NCBI RefSeq assembly: GCF_000815105.2 | Contig: NZ_CP010310.2 | Location: 5,766,001 to 5,830,000, forward strand | Reading direction: 5' to 3' | Length of the DNA: 64,000 nt | DNA from: Pandoraea pulmonicola | GTDB lineage: Bacteria; Pseudomonadota; Gammaproteobacteria; Burkholderiales; Burkholderiaceae | In this document: one piece after another, positions 35,734-46,063 of the stretch | Position numbering within the stretch: position 1 is the first letter of the stretch | How the letters are laid out: each line of letters begins with the position of its first letter | The notes under the pieces: generated by a model | Seen by the model: the letters and a program-made list of their open reading frames with translations, nothing else | Told to the model about the DNA's origin: nothing | The model's database searches: none | Position numbers and translations under genes: made by a program

Positions 35734-36735
35734 CTACGACTGGTGTTGCGCCATCGTCCGGAAGAACCGGCTGCGCGCCACCAGCTCGCCGACCAGCCCT
35801 CGACGGAAAGCCAGCACGCAGATGATGAAGATGGCGCCGATCACGATCGTCACCGACTCGCCCAGCGTCTGGAACCACGTCACCCCGGTCGCCGTGGCAA
35901 GCCAGTTGCCGATATCGCCGAGCTTGTTCTCCAGCACGATGATCACGACCGCGCCGACCACCGGCCCGAGCATCGTGCCCAAACCGCCCACGAGCGTCAT
36001 CAGGATCACCATGCCCGACATCGTCCAATGCACGTCGGTGAGTGTCTCGAAGCCGAGCACCACGGTCTTGGTCGAGCCGGCGAGCGCGGCGAGTGTGGCC
36101 GAGAGCACGAAGGCCAGCAGCTTGAAGCGATCGACGTCGTAGCCGAGCGAGATGGCGCGCGGCTCGTTCTCCTTGATCGCCTTGAGCACCTGGCCGAACG
36201 GCGAGTGCACCACGCGCATGATCAGCAGGAAGCCCAGCGCGCAGATGGCCAGCACCACGTAGTACAGCGTCAGGTCCGAGTCGAGCGGCAGCACGCCGAA
36301 CAGGCTGCCGCGCGGCACGCCTTGCAGGCCGTCTTCACCGCCGGTGAACGGCGCCTGCAGACAGAAGAAGTACAGCATCTGCGCGAGCGCCAGCGTGATC
36401 ATCGCGAAGTAGATGCCCTGACGGCGAATCGCCAGCAGGCCGATGACCAGTCCCAGCACGGCCCCGGCGATCACGCCGGCGACGATGCCCACCTCGGGCG
36501 TGAAGCCGAGATTGCGGATCGCGTAGCCGGTGATATACCCCGCGCTGCCGAAAAATGCCGCGTGGCCGAACGACAGCAGCCCCGTGAAGCCGAGCAGCAG
36601 GTTGAACGCGCACGCGAACAGCGCGAAGCACAGCACCTTCATGACGAAGACCGGATACGCGCCGGCGAACGGCGCGACGATCAACGCGAGCAGCAGAAGC
36701 GAATAAAGCACGCGTTGTTGCATTCCTTGTTGCAT
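35734..36735 (-). CDS. livM: LivM-type permease, second liv operon
   Basis: This 333-residue inner-membrane permease starts at ATG 36735. About nine helices are visible with the LivM landmarks NLLLGFTGLLSFGHAAFFG, AIRRQGIYFAMITLALAQM and VGGLGTMLGPVVGA. It is a separate protein here, unlike the fused form at 29017-30813. It is the last gene of the livGFKHM operon, 11 bp after livH. Confidence 0.95.
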   Translation of the reverse strand: MQQGMQQRVLYSLLLLALIVAPFAGAYPVFVMKVLCFALFACAFNLLLGFTGLLSFGHAAFFGSAGYITGYAIRNLGFTPEVGIVAGVIAGAVLGLVIGLLAIRRQGIYFAMITLALAQMLYFFCLQAPFTGGEDGLQGVPRGSLFGVLPLDSDLTLYYVVLAICALGFLLIMRVVHSPFGQVLKAIKENEPRAISLGYDVDRFKLLAFVLSATLAALAGSTKTVVLGFETLTDVHWTMSGMVILMTLVGGLGTMLGPVVGAVVIIVLENKLGDIGNWLATATGVTWFQTLGESVTIVIGAIFIICVLAFRRGLVGELVARSRFFRTMAQHQS

Positions 36736-36746
36736 TGCTCTGCCCC

Positions 36747-37631
36747 TTACTTTTGTTTGCCGAACAGCCCTGCCGGGCGCAGCAGCAACACGATCACCAT
36801 GATCACGAACACGACCGTCGCGGACGCTTCCGGGTAGAACACCTTGGTAAAGCCCTCGATCACGCCGAGCATCAGGCCGGTCACGATCGACCCCATGATG
36901 GAACCCATGCCCCCGATCACGACGACCGCGAACACGGTAATGATCATCGACTGCCCCATGAGCGGCGAGATCTGGATGACGGGCGCGGCGAGCACGCCGG
37001 CGAACGCCGCGAGTGCGACGCCGAAGCCGTACGTCAGCGTGATCATCAGCGGCACGTTCACGCCGAACGCTTCCACGAGCTTGGGGTTCTCCGTGCCCGC
37101 GCGCAGATACGCGCCGATCTTCGTCTTCTCGATCACGAACCAGGTCGCGAAACACACGATGAGCGACGCCACCACGACCCATGCACGATAGTTCGGCATG
37201 AACATGAAGCCGAGGTTGGTGGCGCCGGAGAGCATGTCGGGCGCATCGTACGGCTGGCCGGACACCCCGTAGATCGAGCGGAACACACCTTCGAGCACGA
37301 GCGTGATGCCGAATGTGAGCAGCAACCCGTAGAGGTGGTCGAGCTTGTAGATCCAGCGCAGCATGGTGCGCTCAATGATCACGCCGACGACGCCCACGAC
37401 CAGCGGCGCGAGAATCAGCATGACCCAGTAGTTGAGGCCGAGATAGCTGCCGCCCATCCAGGCAAGCATGGCGCCCAGCATGAACAACGCGCCGTGCGCG
37501 AAGTTGATCACGTTGAGCAGACCGAAGATCACCGCCAGGCCGAGGCTCAGCATGGCGTAGAACGAGCCGTTCACCAGACCCAGCAGCAGTTGGCTCAACA
37601 GCGCCGGCAGGGGGATGCCTAGAAATTCCAT
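36747..37631 (-). CDS. livH: LivH-type permease, second liv operon
   Basis: This 294-residue permease starts at ATG 37631 (MEFLGIPLPALL). Eight or so helices with the typical NGSFYAMLSLGLAVIFGLLN, INFAHGALFMLGAM and VVVIGGMGSIMGSI segments. The ribosome site is weak; a frame extends 13 codons further but with no better site. It lies 82 bp after livK. Confidence 0.95.
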   Translation of the reverse strand: MEFLGIPLPALLSQLLLGLVNGSFYAMLSLGLAVIFGLLNVINFAHGALFMLGAMLAWMGGSYLGLNYWVMLILAPLVVGVVGVIIERTMLRWIYKLDHLYGLLLTFGITLVLEGVFRSIYGVSGQPYDAPDMLSGATNLGFMFMPNYRAWVVVASLIVCFATWFVIEKTKIGAYLRAGTENPKLVEAFGVNVPLMITLTYGFGVALAAFAGVLAAPVIQISPLMGQSMIITVFAVVVIGGMGSIMGSIVTGLMLGVIEGFTKVFYPEASATVVFVIMVIVLLLRPAGLFGKQK

Positions 37632-37713
37632 CGAAATCGATTCTCTGGGGGAAAGGTCGCGACGGGGCACACGCCCCGCCGCTTTCGGTGCATTGCGTCA
37701 AGACTCGCGACGC

Positions 37714-38913
37714 TTACTTCAGCTTGCAGGTCGATTCCGCTTCGGTCGTGAAGGCCTTCTCACCCGGGATCGTTGCCACGACCTTGTAGTAGTCCCACGG
37801 CGACTTCGAGTCCTTCTTCGACTTGACCTGCATCAGGTACATGTCGTGGACCATCGTGCCATCCTTTCGGATGTAGCCCTTGCTGAACATGTCGTCGATC
37901 TTGATCTTGTGCAACTGCTCCATGACCTTGTCGGCGTCGGTGGTGCCCGCGGCCTGCACGGCCTTCAGGTAGGTCATCGTCGCCGAGTAGTCGCCGGCCT
38001 GCAGGCTCGACGGCATCTTCTTCATCTTGTCGAAGTAGCGCTTGGCGAAGGCGCGGGTCTTGTCGTCCTTGTCCCAGTACCAGCTGTCCGTCAGGTACAT
38101 GCCTTCGGTGTTGTCCAGACCCAGCGAGTGAATGTCGTTGATGAACACGAGCAGACCGGCGATCTGCATCTTGCCCTTGATGCCGAATTCCTTCGCCGCC
38201 TTGATCGCGTTGATCGTGTCGCCGCCGGCGTTGGCCAGACCCAGCACTTGCGCGCCGGACGACTGCGCCTGCAGCAGATACGACGAGAAGTCCGATGCCG
38301 AGAGCGGGTGACGCACCTGGCCCTTGACCGTGCCGCCGTTGGCCTTGACCACGTCGGCGGTGGCCTTCTCGAGCGCGTGACCGAAGGCGTAGTCGGCCGT
38401 CAGGAAGAACCACGACTTGCCGCCGGCCTTCACCACGGCCGAGCCGGTGCCGCGCGCGAGCGCGACGGTATCGTACGCGTAGTGCACGCCGTACGGCTGG
38501 CACTGGTCGTTGGTGAGCGCGTCGGAGCCGGCGCCCACGTTGATGTAGACCTTCTTCTTCTCGGCGGAAACCTTGTTCATGGCCAGGCCGGTGCCCGAGT
38601 TGGTGCCGCCGATGAGCATGTCCACGCCACCGCGGTCGAACCATTCGCGCGCCTTCGACGCAGCCACGTCGGCCTTGTTCTGGTGATCGGCCGTCACCAG
38701 TTCGACCGGCTTGCCGAGCACCTTGCCGCCGAAGTCGGCGATGGCCATCTTGATGGCTTCCGCGCCGCCCTGGCCGTCGATGTCGGTGTACAGGCCCGAC
38801 ATGTCGGTAATGAAGCCGATCTTCACCGTATTTCCATCGGCATGGGCCTGCGAGGCCATTGCCGCAAAACCGAACGCAGCCGCAACGGCCAACGCCTTCA
38901 TCCGCATCGTCAT
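37714..38913 (-). CDS. livK: Liv-type substrate-binding protein, second liv operon
   Basis: This 399-residue periplasmic binding protein starts at ATG 38913 with a GGAG site. The signal peptide ends near AHADG (about residue 25). The type I fold is shown by VKIGFITDMSGLYTDIDGQGG, VDMLIGGTNSGTGLAM and FFLTADYAFGHALEKAT. Members with the 'DMSGLY' start are often annotated for urea, amide or aromatic ligands as well as amino acids, so the ligand is open. It lies inside the operon between livF and livH. Confidence 0.93.
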   Translation of the reverse strand: MTMRMKALAVAAAFGFAAMASQAHADGNTVKIGFITDMSGLYTDIDGQGGAEAIKMAIADFGGKVLGKPVELVTADHQNKADVAASKAREWFDRGGVDMLIGGTNSGTGLAMNKVSAEKKKVYINVGAGSDALTNDQCQPYGVHYAYDTVALARGTGSAVVKAGGKSWFFLTADYAFGHALEKATADVVKANGGTVKGQVRHPLSASDFSSYLLQAQSSGAQVLGLANAGGDTINAIKAAKEFGIKGKMQIAGLLVFINDIHSLGLDNTEGMYLTDSWYWDKDDKTRAFAKRYFDKMKKMPSSLQAGDYSATMTYLKAVQAAGTTDADKVMEQLHKIKIDDMFSKGYIRKDGTMVHDMYLMQVKSKKDSKSPWDYYKVVATIPGEKAFTTEAESTCKLK

Positions 38914-38983
38914 CTTCGTCTCCTTCGTGGATTTGATCGCCTGGGTCCATCGCCCGGAACGGACGCGCTCCGGGTAGCTCACC

Positions 38984-39769
38984 TCATACGCCCAACAACT
39001 CGTGCAGCACCGGCATCTTCGTTTCCAGCTCCGGAGCGCCGAAGCGCTCCACGATCTTGCCGTGCTCCATCACATAGAAGCGATCGGCAAGCGGGGCCGC
39101 AAAACGGAAATTCTGTTCCACCATCACGATGGTGTAGCCACGCGCCTTGAGCGTGGTGATCATGCGCGCGAGCGTCTGCACGATCACCGGCGCGAGGCCT
39201 TCGGAGATTTCGTCGAGCAGCAGCAGGTTCGCGCCCGTGCGCAGAATGCGCGCCACGGCCAGCATCTGTTGCTCGCCGCCGGACAGGCGCGTGCCTTGGC
39301 TGTGACGTCGCTCCTTGAGGTTCGGGAACATGTCGTAGATCTCTTCGAGCGACATGCCGCGTCCGCCGTCCTCGCGACGATTGCCGCTCATGCCGATGTA
39401 CGGCGGCAGCAACAGGTTCTCCTCGCACGACAGGCTGGCGAAGATGCCTCGCTCTTCCGGGCAGTAGCCCACGCCGTGATGCGCGACCTTGTAGGTCGGC
39501 AGATGAATGGTTTCCTCGCCCGCGATGCGAATCGAGCCCTGGCGCTGGCCGGTCAGCCCCATGATCGCGCGCAGCGTGGTGGTGCGACCGGCGCCGTTGC
39601 GTCCGAGCAGCGTGACGACTTCGCCGCGCCCGACGGTCAGATCCACCCCATGCAGGATGTGCGATTCGCCGTACCAGGCCTGCAGCCCTTCGACTTCCAG
39701 TGCCGGCACGTTGCTGCCACCCTTGCCCGCGCCACTGCCGTTGCCATTACCGTACATAGACGTCCTCAC
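38984..39769 (-). CDS. livF: LivF-type ATPase with altered Walker A, second liv operon
   Basis: This protein of 261 residues (GTG at 39769 overlapping the livG stop; an ATG at 39757 has an equally good GAGG site) carries a Gly/Ser-rich head, then LEVEGLQAWYGESHILHGVDL. The Walker A reads GRNGAGRTTT: the invariant lysine is arginine (residue 62, codon CGC at 39584-39586). Signature LSGGEQQMLAVARIL and Walker B LLLLDEISEGLAP are intact. Confidence 0.92.
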   Translation of the reverse strand: MRTSMYGNGNGSGAGKGGSNVPALEVEGLQAWYGESHILHGVDLTVGRGEVVTLLGRNGAGRTTTLRAIMGLTGQRQGSIRIAGEETIHLPTYKVAHHGVGYCPEERGIFASLSCEENLLLPPYIGMSGNRREDGGRGMSLEEIYDMFPNLKERRHSQGTRLSGGEQQMLAVARILRTGANLLLLDEISEGLAPVIVQTLARMITTLKARGYTIVMVEQNFRFAAPLADRFYVMEHGKIVERFGAPELETKMPVLHELLGV

Positions 39770-40545
39770 CCGTGGGCTCCCTGCAGTTCGCCGTCCGCAG
39801 TGCCCATGTAGGCCTCCATGACCTGCGGATTCTTCGAGACTTCGTGATACGGGCCTTCCGCGAGCACTTCGCCGCGCTGGAGCACGGTGATGGTGTCGGA
39901 GATGCCGGCGATCACGTTCATGTTGTGCTCGACCATGAGGATCGTGCGACCCGCCGACACTTTCTTGATGAGCGCGGTCACGCGATCGACGTCTTCGTGG
40001 CCCATGCCTTGTGTGGGCTCGTCGAGCAACATCAGTTCGGGCTCCATAGCAAGTGTGGTGGCGATTTCCAGCGCGCGTTTGCGGCCGTACGGCAGTTCCA
40101 CGGTAAGCGTATGGGCGAATTCGGTGAGTCCCACTTCGGCGAGCAGTTCCATCGCGCGGGCGTCGAGCTGGCGAAGCGAGCGGCTGCTGCGCCAGAAGTG
40201 GAACGCGGTGCCCAGGTTGCGCTGCAGACCGATGCGCACGTTCTCGAGCACGGTGAGGTGCGGGAACACGGCGGAGATCTGGAACGAGCGGATGATGCCG
40301 CGTCGCGCGATCTGCGCGGGCGCTTCGCGGGTAATGTCTTCACCGTTGAAGGAGATCGTCCCGGCGCTGGGCACGAGAAATTTCGTGAGCAGGTTGAAGC
40401 AGGTGGTCTTGCCCGCGCCGTTCGGGCCGATGAGTGCATGAATGGTGCCGCGCGCGACGCGCAGGTCGACCCCGTTCACGGCGGTGAAGCCGCGGAACTC
40501 TTTCGTGAGTCCACGGGTTTCGAGGATGTAATCGTTGTTCGCCAT
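39766..40545 (-). CDS. livG: LivG-type ATPase, second liv operon
   Basis: This 259-residue ATPase starts at ATG 40545 with an AGGAG site. Walker A GPNGAGKTTC, Q-loop region RSFQISAVFPHLTVLENV, Walker B LMLLDEPTQGMGHED and H-loop LMVEHNMNVI are all present. The signature is the divergent LPYGRKRALEIA found in many LivG. It is the first gene of the operon; with an arginine in the LivF Walker A, LivG keeps the normal lysine. Confidence 0.95.
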   Translation of the reverse strand: MANNDYILETRGLTKEFRGFTAVNGVDLRVARGTIHALIGPNGAGKTTCFNLLTKFLVPSAGTISFNGEDITREAPAQIARRGIIRSFQISAVFPHLTVLENVRIGLQRNLGTAFHFWRSSRSLRQLDARAMELLAEVGLTEFAHTLTVELPYGRKRALEIATTLAMEPELMLLDEPTQGMGHEDVDRVTALIKKVSAGRTILMVEHNMNVIAGISDTITVLQRGEVLAEGPYHEVSKNPQVMEAYMGTADGELQGAHG

Positions 40546-41166
40546 GTCTCCTGCCACATTCCTGGTTAGCGGTGCGCCCGGCACCATCGTCTGTGACAAC
40601 CGCGAGGCAGCCGAACGACGCTATGGTTTACGTCCTCCGCGAAATACCCCGCGTCCCGCGTGATGCGCCGAATTCTTGGTTCGTTCGCACATAGGGAAAC
40701 GTTATTGTGTGTGGTTTGCTGCAACGCGATCATTGGGATTTGCACTAGGCTTCCCAACCCTCGAAACGCGCATGCCCGCACGCGTTCGAGAACGTTCGGT
40801 CACATCGTGCGGGCGTGCTCACAGCCCTTATGGGGCAAGGCTTTTGCGGCACATGCAAATGTACGGACGACGGCCCTTAACAGCGCCGCGAGAACCGTTT
40901 GCGCAACCGACATTAGGTATTACTACGTAAGTTTCATTGGGAGAAATCTGGGAATCCGGAAAAGCGGAAATCGGAATTTCTTCAAACCCGGTTGTCTCGA
41001 ATCATGAAAGGATGGTCTCGGCCGAGGCGCCATTCGCCTTGAACCAGGAAACTGTCATGAAAGAGAGCAACCACGGCTCTTTGTGGGCGCAAGGTACTGG
41101 ACAGGCGATGAACCCGATCCGGCGCGTGGCGCCGCTCTGTCCCGACAATCGTAACGGAACGTTGCC
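40546..41166. other. Intergenic region between livG and a divergent MFS gene
   Basis: About 620 bp without a convincing gene; it must hold promoters for the leftward liv operon and the rightward exporter. The part from about 40670 to 41060 is visibly richer in A and T than flanking DNA. I cannot assign a promoter with confidence. Confidence 0.4.
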
Positions 41167-42393
41167 ATGAGCACCGTCGGCAAACGCCCAGGCGAACCGC
41201 CCATGACGCCCGCCGCCGCCATCATTCTGACGAGCGCGCTTACCGCCCTCAGTGCGCTTCCCCTCGATGTCATGCTGCCCTCGTTCGCCTCTATCGCGAA
41301 CCGATACGAAACCGGTGTCGACTCCGTCGCGTCGCTCGTGGGGTACTTCGCGATGAGTTTCTCGCTCCTACAGCTCTTCGTCGGCCCTCTGTCCGACCGT
41401 TTCGGACGCAGGCTCGTGCTGGTCACGGGATTGGTCATTGCATCCATAGGCGCCATCGGCGGCGCGCTGGCGCCGACTTACGCATCGCATGTGGCATTCC
41501 GTCTGCTTCAGGCTCTGGGATGTTCATGCTTCGTGCTCGCTCAGGCGATCATTCAGGATACCTTTCCGGGGGGCACCGGGCTCCGCGCCAGAATCGTAAA
41601 CGTCACCTTCGGTGGCCTTTGCATCGCGTGCTCACCGCTTCTTGGCGCCGTACTTGAGGAACACTTCGGGTGGCAGGCAAGTTTCTGGTTATTTGCCGCG
41701 ATTGCCACCAGCGTCTGGATTTATGCGGCACGGCATCTGAACGACCTTGCTCGCGCTCCCACCATGAGCCTTGCCAAATGCATGCGGCTCTATCTCGCTC
41801 TGGCTACCCATCGAACTTTTCTCTGCTATACGTTTCTCGGTGCCATCGCCTTTGCCTGTCACTTCGCCTTCGTCATCCTGTCACCGAGCCTATTTGTCGA
41901 AGCGCTTGGATATAGCCCGTACGAATACGCCAACGTGCTCCTCCTGTATGGCGCCATTTACCTGCTGGGCGGTTTCGTCGCGGATCGGATGTCCAAGCGA
42001 GTCACTGTCAGAAGGCAGATCCAACTGGGCATCGCATTGTTGGGGGCGGCGAGTATGGCGATGATCGGACTTTACGTCTGGCTCGGAGATCATCTGGCCA
42101 CCGCGATCGCACCCATGGCGCTGGCAACGCTGGGGACAACACTCATACGCCCCGCAGCAGCAACGCTCGCGATGGAGGTCTTCGAGTCATACGCAGGCAC
42201 CGCGGCGGCGGCGGTCGGCGCCATTCGCTTCTTCATGGCAGGCGTCCTTAGCGTCGGGCTCTCCACCGTCGCGTTGTCGAAGTTCCTCGCGCTTGCGGCC
42301 TTGCTTCTCTGCGCATCGGCAATTTGCACTTTCATTCGTCGAGGCGAACGCCCCACGGTTTCGCCGTCGCGACAGCCCGAACGTCGGGCATGA
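41167..42393 (+). CDS. Bcr/CflA-type MFS drug exporter
   Basis: This 408-residue twelve-helix transporter has the Bcr/CflA marks: first-helix LPLDVMLPSFASIA, loop GPLSDRFGRRLVL and CFVLAQAIIQDTFPG after the fourth helix. It is a second, clearly different member beside that at 6799-8010. Codon use seems less GC-biased than in neighbours and the upstream region is AT-rich, so it may have been acquired. The ribosome site before the ATG at 41167 is poor; a start 12 codons on (MTPAAAI) is possible. Confidence 0.86.
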   Translation: MSTVGKRPGEPPMTPAAAIILTSALTALSALPLDVMLPSFASIANRYETGVDSVASLVGYFAMSFSLLQLFVGPLSDRFGRRLVLVTGLVIASIGAIGGALAPTYASHVAFRLLQALGCSCFVLAQAIIQDTFPGGTGLRARIVNVTFGGLCIACSPLLGAVLEEHFGWQASFWLFAAIATSVWIYAARHLNDLARAPTMSLAKCMRLYLALATHRTFLCYTFLGAIAFACHFAFVILSPSLFVEALGYSPYEYANVLLLYGAIYLLGGFVADRMSKRVTVRRQIQLGIALLGAASMAMIGLYVWLGDHLATAIAPMALATLGTTLIRPAAATLAMEVFESYAGTAAAAVGAIRFFMAGVLSVGLSTVALSKFLALAALLLCASAICTFIRRGERPTVSPSRQPERRA

Positions 42394-42487
42394 GTATCGA
42401 CGAGGCGCGACTCTATCAATGCTCGCGTTATCAAGAAACCGATACTCCCAACCTTCTCCGAAAGTCCCTGCCCATTCCGCCAACCCG

Positions 42488-44119
42488 TCACCCTGACTTA
42501 CGCGCCGCCCGAATCATGTCGCTCGCCCGCTCGGCAATCATGATCGTCGGCGAGTTGGTGTTGCCCGAAGTAATCACCGGCATGACGGATGCGTCGACCA
42601 CGCGCAGGTTCTGCACGCCGCGCACGCGAAGCTGGGCGTCGACCACCGCGGCGCGATCGTCCGCCCGCCCCATGCGACACGTGCCGACCGGGTGGAAGAT
42701 GGTCGTGCCGATGTCGCCCGCCGCTCGCATCAGTTCTTCGTCGCTCTGGTACGACGGCCCCGGCAAATACTCGCGCGGCTCGTAGCGCGCGAACGCCGGC
42801 GCGCCCACGATGCGACGCGTGAGCTTGATCGCATCCGCCGCGACCCGCCGATCGTCTTCCGTCGACAGATAACGCGGCGCAATCGCCGGCGCCACGCGCA
42901 CGTCCGGCGACGTCAGATGCACACTGCCGCGCGACGTCGGTCGCAAATTGCACACCGACGCCGTGAACGCATTGAATTTGTGCAGCGGCTCGCCAAACCG
43001 ATCGAGCGACAGCGGCTGCACGTGATATTCGAGATCGGGCCGCGCCACGTCGTCGCGGCTGCGCGCGAACGCCCCCATCTGCGACGGCGCCATGCTCATC
43101 GGCCCGCGTTGCGCGAACGCATACTGCATCCCGATCATCAGCTTGCCCACCAGACTGTTGGCGCTCAAGTTCAGCGTCTTCGCACCGCGCAGTTTGTACA
43201 CCGTACGCAACTGCAGATGATCCTGCAGGTTCTCGCCCACGCCCGGCAAATCCGACACGACGTCGATCCCCAATCCGCGCAACCGTTCGCCGTCGCCGAT
43301 CCCCGACACCTCCAGCAAATGCGGCGAGTTCACCGCGCCCGCCGCGAGAATCACCTCCGCCCGCGCTAGCGCCGTGAAATCCTCATTCCCGCCGCGATAC
43401 GCCACGCCGATGCAACGCGTCCCCTCGAACAGGAGACGGCTCACGCTCGCCCCCGTGACGGTCGTCAGGTTCGGCCGCTGCATGGCCGGGCGCAAGAACC
43501 CTTTCGCCGCACTCCAGCGCACCCCACGCCGCTGATTCACTTCGAAATAGCCGATGCCGAAGTTGTCGCCGCGATTGAAGTCGTCCGTCTTCGGAATGCC
43601 GATCTGCTCGGCGGCATCGGCGAACGAATCGAGCACGCGCCACGACAGGCGCTGTTTCTCGACGCGCCACTCGCCGCCGCTGCCGTGAAATTCCGTGCCA
43701 CCCTTGTAGTGATCCTCGCTGCGCTTGAAAAGCGGCAGCACGTTGTCCCAGCGCCAGCTGTCGTCGCCGGCCACCTCGGCCCACACGTCGTAATCCTCGC
43801 GCTGACCGCGCATGTAGATCATGCCGTTGATCGACGAGCTGCCCCCCAGCACCCGCCCGCGCGGATACGCCAGCGAGCGCCCGTTGAGACCGTCCTCCGC
43901 CTGCGTGCGATACAGCCAGTCGGTGCGTGGATTGCCGATGCAGTACAGATAGCCGACGGGGATGTGAATCCAGTGATAGTCGTCCTTGCCGCCCGCCTCG
44001 AGCAGCAGCACGTTGACGTCGGGGTCCTGCGTGAGCCGGTTGGCCAGCACACAGCCGGCCGAACCGGCCCCCACGATGATGTAGTCGAAGCTCTCCTGCT
44101 TTGCTGCCTGCTTGGTCAT
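42488..44119 (-). CDS. GMC-family oxidoreductase (choline dehydrogenase-like)
   Basis: This 543-residue flavoprotein starts at ATG 44119 (MTKQAAKQESFDYIIVGAG). The FAD-binding GAGSAGCVLANRL and LLLEAGG, the GMC signature 1 (PRGRVLGGSSSINGMIYMRG), signature 2 (AAGAVNSPHLLEVSGIG) and C-terminal HPVGTCRMG and the NTNSPTIMIAERA segment are present. GMC enzymes oxidise alcohols; the His of HPVGTCRMG and the downstream Asn act in catalysis. It lies 172 bp after mmsA on the same strand, suggesting an alcohol or aldehyde pathway. Confidence 0.92.
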   Translation of the reverse strand: MTKQAAKQESFDYIIVGAGSAGCVLANRLTQDPDVNVLLLEAGGKDDYHWIHIPVGYLYCIGNPRTDWLYRTQAEDGLNGRSLAYPRGRVLGGSSSINGMIYMRGQREDYDVWAEVAGDDSWRWDNVLPLFKRSEDHYKGGTEFHGSGGEWRVEKQRLSWRVLDSFADAAEQIGIPKTDDFNRGDNFGIGYFEVNQRRGVRWSAAKGFLRPAMQRPNLTTVTGASVSRLLFEGTRCIGVAYRGGNEDFTALARAEVILAAGAVNSPHLLEVSGIGDGERLRGLGIDVVSDLPGVGENLQDHLQLRTVYKLRGAKTLNLSANSLVGKLMIGMQYAFAQRGPMSMAPSQMGAFARSRDDVARPDLEYHVQPLSLDRFGEPLHKFNAFTASVCNLRPTSRGSVHLTSPDVRVAPAIAPRYLSTEDDRRVAADAIKLTRRIVGAPAFARYEPREYLPGPSYQSDEELMRAAGDIGTTIFHPVGTCRMGRADDRAAVVDAQLRVRGVQNLRVVDASVMPVITSGNTNSPTIMIAERASDMIRAARKSG

Positions 44120-44291
44120 TCCCGCATGTCTCCGTCGATGGCGCGGCACTCGCCAGGTGCAGTGCTCGCACCGGTGCGGCACCCGAGTGAGGTGGACTGT
44201 CGCCCCCTGCCCCGGGTTCACTTTGTCGTCAGGCGCAAGGCCGCGGCGTGCTCGCCTGCTTCTCTTGTTCTCCCTCGACCGGCAGCTTCGC

Positions 44292-45800
44292 TTACTTCGC
44301 CACCGGCATGGTGAATTCCGCGCCCTTGGCAATGCTGTCCGGCCAACGCTGCATCACGCTCTTGAAACGCGTGTAGAAACGTATCCCCTCTTCGCCGTAT
44401 GCATGATGATCGCCGAACAGCGAACGCTTCCAGCCGCCGAACGACTGCCATGCCATCGGCACCGGGATCGGCACGTTGATGCCGACCATGCCGATCTTCA
44501 CCTGACGCGAGAAGGCTCGCGCCACCCCGCCGTCGCTCGTGAAACACGACACGCCGTTGCCATACTCGTGCGCGTTGACGAGCGAAATGGCCGACGCAAG
44601 ATCGGGTACGCGCACGACCGCCAGCACCGGCCCGAAAATCTCCTCGCGGTAGATCGTCATTTCAGGCGTTACATGATCGAACAGCGTCCCGCCGAGGAAG
44701 AACCCCTGCTCGTGTCCCGGCACCCGCAGGCCTCGTCCGTCGACCAACAGCTTCGCGCCAGCGCGCACGCCCTCGGCAATATAGCCTTCGATCTTCGCCT
44801 TGTGTGCACCCGTGACGACCGGCCCCATCTCCGAGGCATCGTCCTCGCCCGAGCCCACGCGCAATGCCTTCACGCGCGGCACCAGCGCATCGACCAGACG
44901 GTCCGCCACCTGACCGACCGCCACGGCGACCGATATGGCCATGCAGCGCTCGCCCGCCGATCCGTAAGCCGCGCCGATCAAGGCGTCGACCGCCTGGTCG
45001 AGATCGGCGTCCGGCATGACCACGAGATGATTCTTCGCGCCGCCAAGCGCCTGCACGCGCTTGCCACGTCGCGTACCTTCCGTATGGATGTACTCGGCGA
45101 TCGGCGTGGAGCCGACGAACGACAATGCTTCGACGTCCGGATGCGCGAGCAGCGCATCGACCGCCACCTTGTCGCCCTGCACGACGTTGAACACGCCGTC
45201 CGGCAACCCTGCCTCGCGCAGCAACTCGGCAATCAGCAGGCTCGCGGACGGGTCGCGCTCGGACGGCTTGAGCACGAACGTGTTGCCGCAGGCGAGCGCC
45301 ATCGGGAACATCCACATCGGCACCATCGCCGGAAAGTTGAACGGCGTGATGCCCGCGCACACCCCGACAGGCTGACGCAAGTGCCAGTTGTCGATGCCGC
45401 CGCCAATGTTGTCGCTGTGCTTGCCCATGAGCAGATGCGGTGCGCCGCACGCATATTCCACGATCTCGATGCCGCGCGTGACTTCACCGCGCGCGTCCGA
45501 GAACACCTTGCCGTGCTCCCGCGTGATGAGGCGCGCGAGCGCGTCATGATGCTCGTCGAGCAATGCCTTGAAGCGAAAGAGCACGCGGGCGCGCTTGAGC
45601 GGCGCCGTCTCCGACCACGCCGGCAGTGCCGCCCTGGCTGCGGCAACGGCCGCGTTCACCTCCGCCGCGCCCGCCAGCGCCACGCGTGCGCTTACGCGGC
45701 CCTGCGCCGGATTGAAGACGTCGGCAAACCGGTCACTCTCGCCGGCGACAAGCCGGCCACCGATGAAGTGCTGCACCGTCGTAACATCAGCCTTACTCAT
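44292..45800 (-). CDS. mmsA: CoA-acylating methylmalonate-semialdehyde dehydrogenase
   Basis: MmsA converts methylmalonate or malonate semialdehyde to propionyl- or acetyl-CoA in valine and inositol catabolism. The 502-residue protein (ATG 45800, GGAGAG site) has the NAD-binding [16 protein letters not shown], the [11 protein letters not shown] segment that takes the place of the usual ALDH glutamate region, and the catalytic cysteine in [12 protein letters not shown]. The end [12 protein letters not shown] is typical. A LysR gene is divergent with a shared operator. Confidence 0.94.
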   Translation of the reverse strand: MSKADVTTVQHFIGGRLVAGESDRFADVFNPAQGRVSARVALAGAAEVNAAVAAARAALPAWSETAPLKRARVLFRFKALLDEHHDALARLITREHGKVFSDARGEVTRGIEIVEYACGAPHLLMGKHSDNIGGGIDNWHLRQPVGVCAGITPFNFPAMVPMWMFPMALACGNTFVLKPSERDPSASLLIAELLREAGLPDGVFNVVQGDKVAVDALLAHPDVEALSFVGSTPIAEYIHTEGTRRGKRVQALGGAKNHLVVMPDADLDQAVDALIGAAYGSAGERCMAISVAVAVGQVADRLVDALVPRVKALRVGSGEDDASEMGPVVTGAHKAKIEGYIAEGVRAGAKLLVDGRGLRVPGHEQGFFLGGTLFDHVTPEMTIYREEIFGPVLAVVRVPDLASAISLVNAHEYGNGVSCFTSDGGVARAFSRQVKIGMVGINVPIPVPMAWQSFGGWKRSLFGDHHAYGEEGIRFYTRFKSVMQRWPDSIAKGAEFTMPVAK

Positions 45801-45997
45801 ATTCGTTGCTCTCCGAATGCTCGTCGCACGGCCCCTCTGGCCCGTATGTCTGTCATGGTGAATGGGTTCGGCACACGGCCGCCACATGCATTGCCAGCTT
45901 TGAATACCGGCCCCCGAGTCAACACTGTGCGCCGCGATGATTGCAGAGCGTACTGCGGCATGGGCGCGCAATCCAATGAGAAATTATCAAAAGCAAT

Positions 45998-46012
45998 ATA
46001 AGATTCTCTTAT
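45998..46012. promoter_or_regulatory. LysR-type box ATAAGA-TTC-TCTTAT
   Basis: A perfect 15-bp dyad containing T-N11-A (TAAGATTCTCTTA) lies between mmsA and the divergent LysR gene, 51 bp before the latter. Confidence 0.7.
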
Positions 46013-46063
46013 GTTGCCTTTCCCGAGGAATGGCGCTGCCCCCCTCACATCGACGCAGACGGT

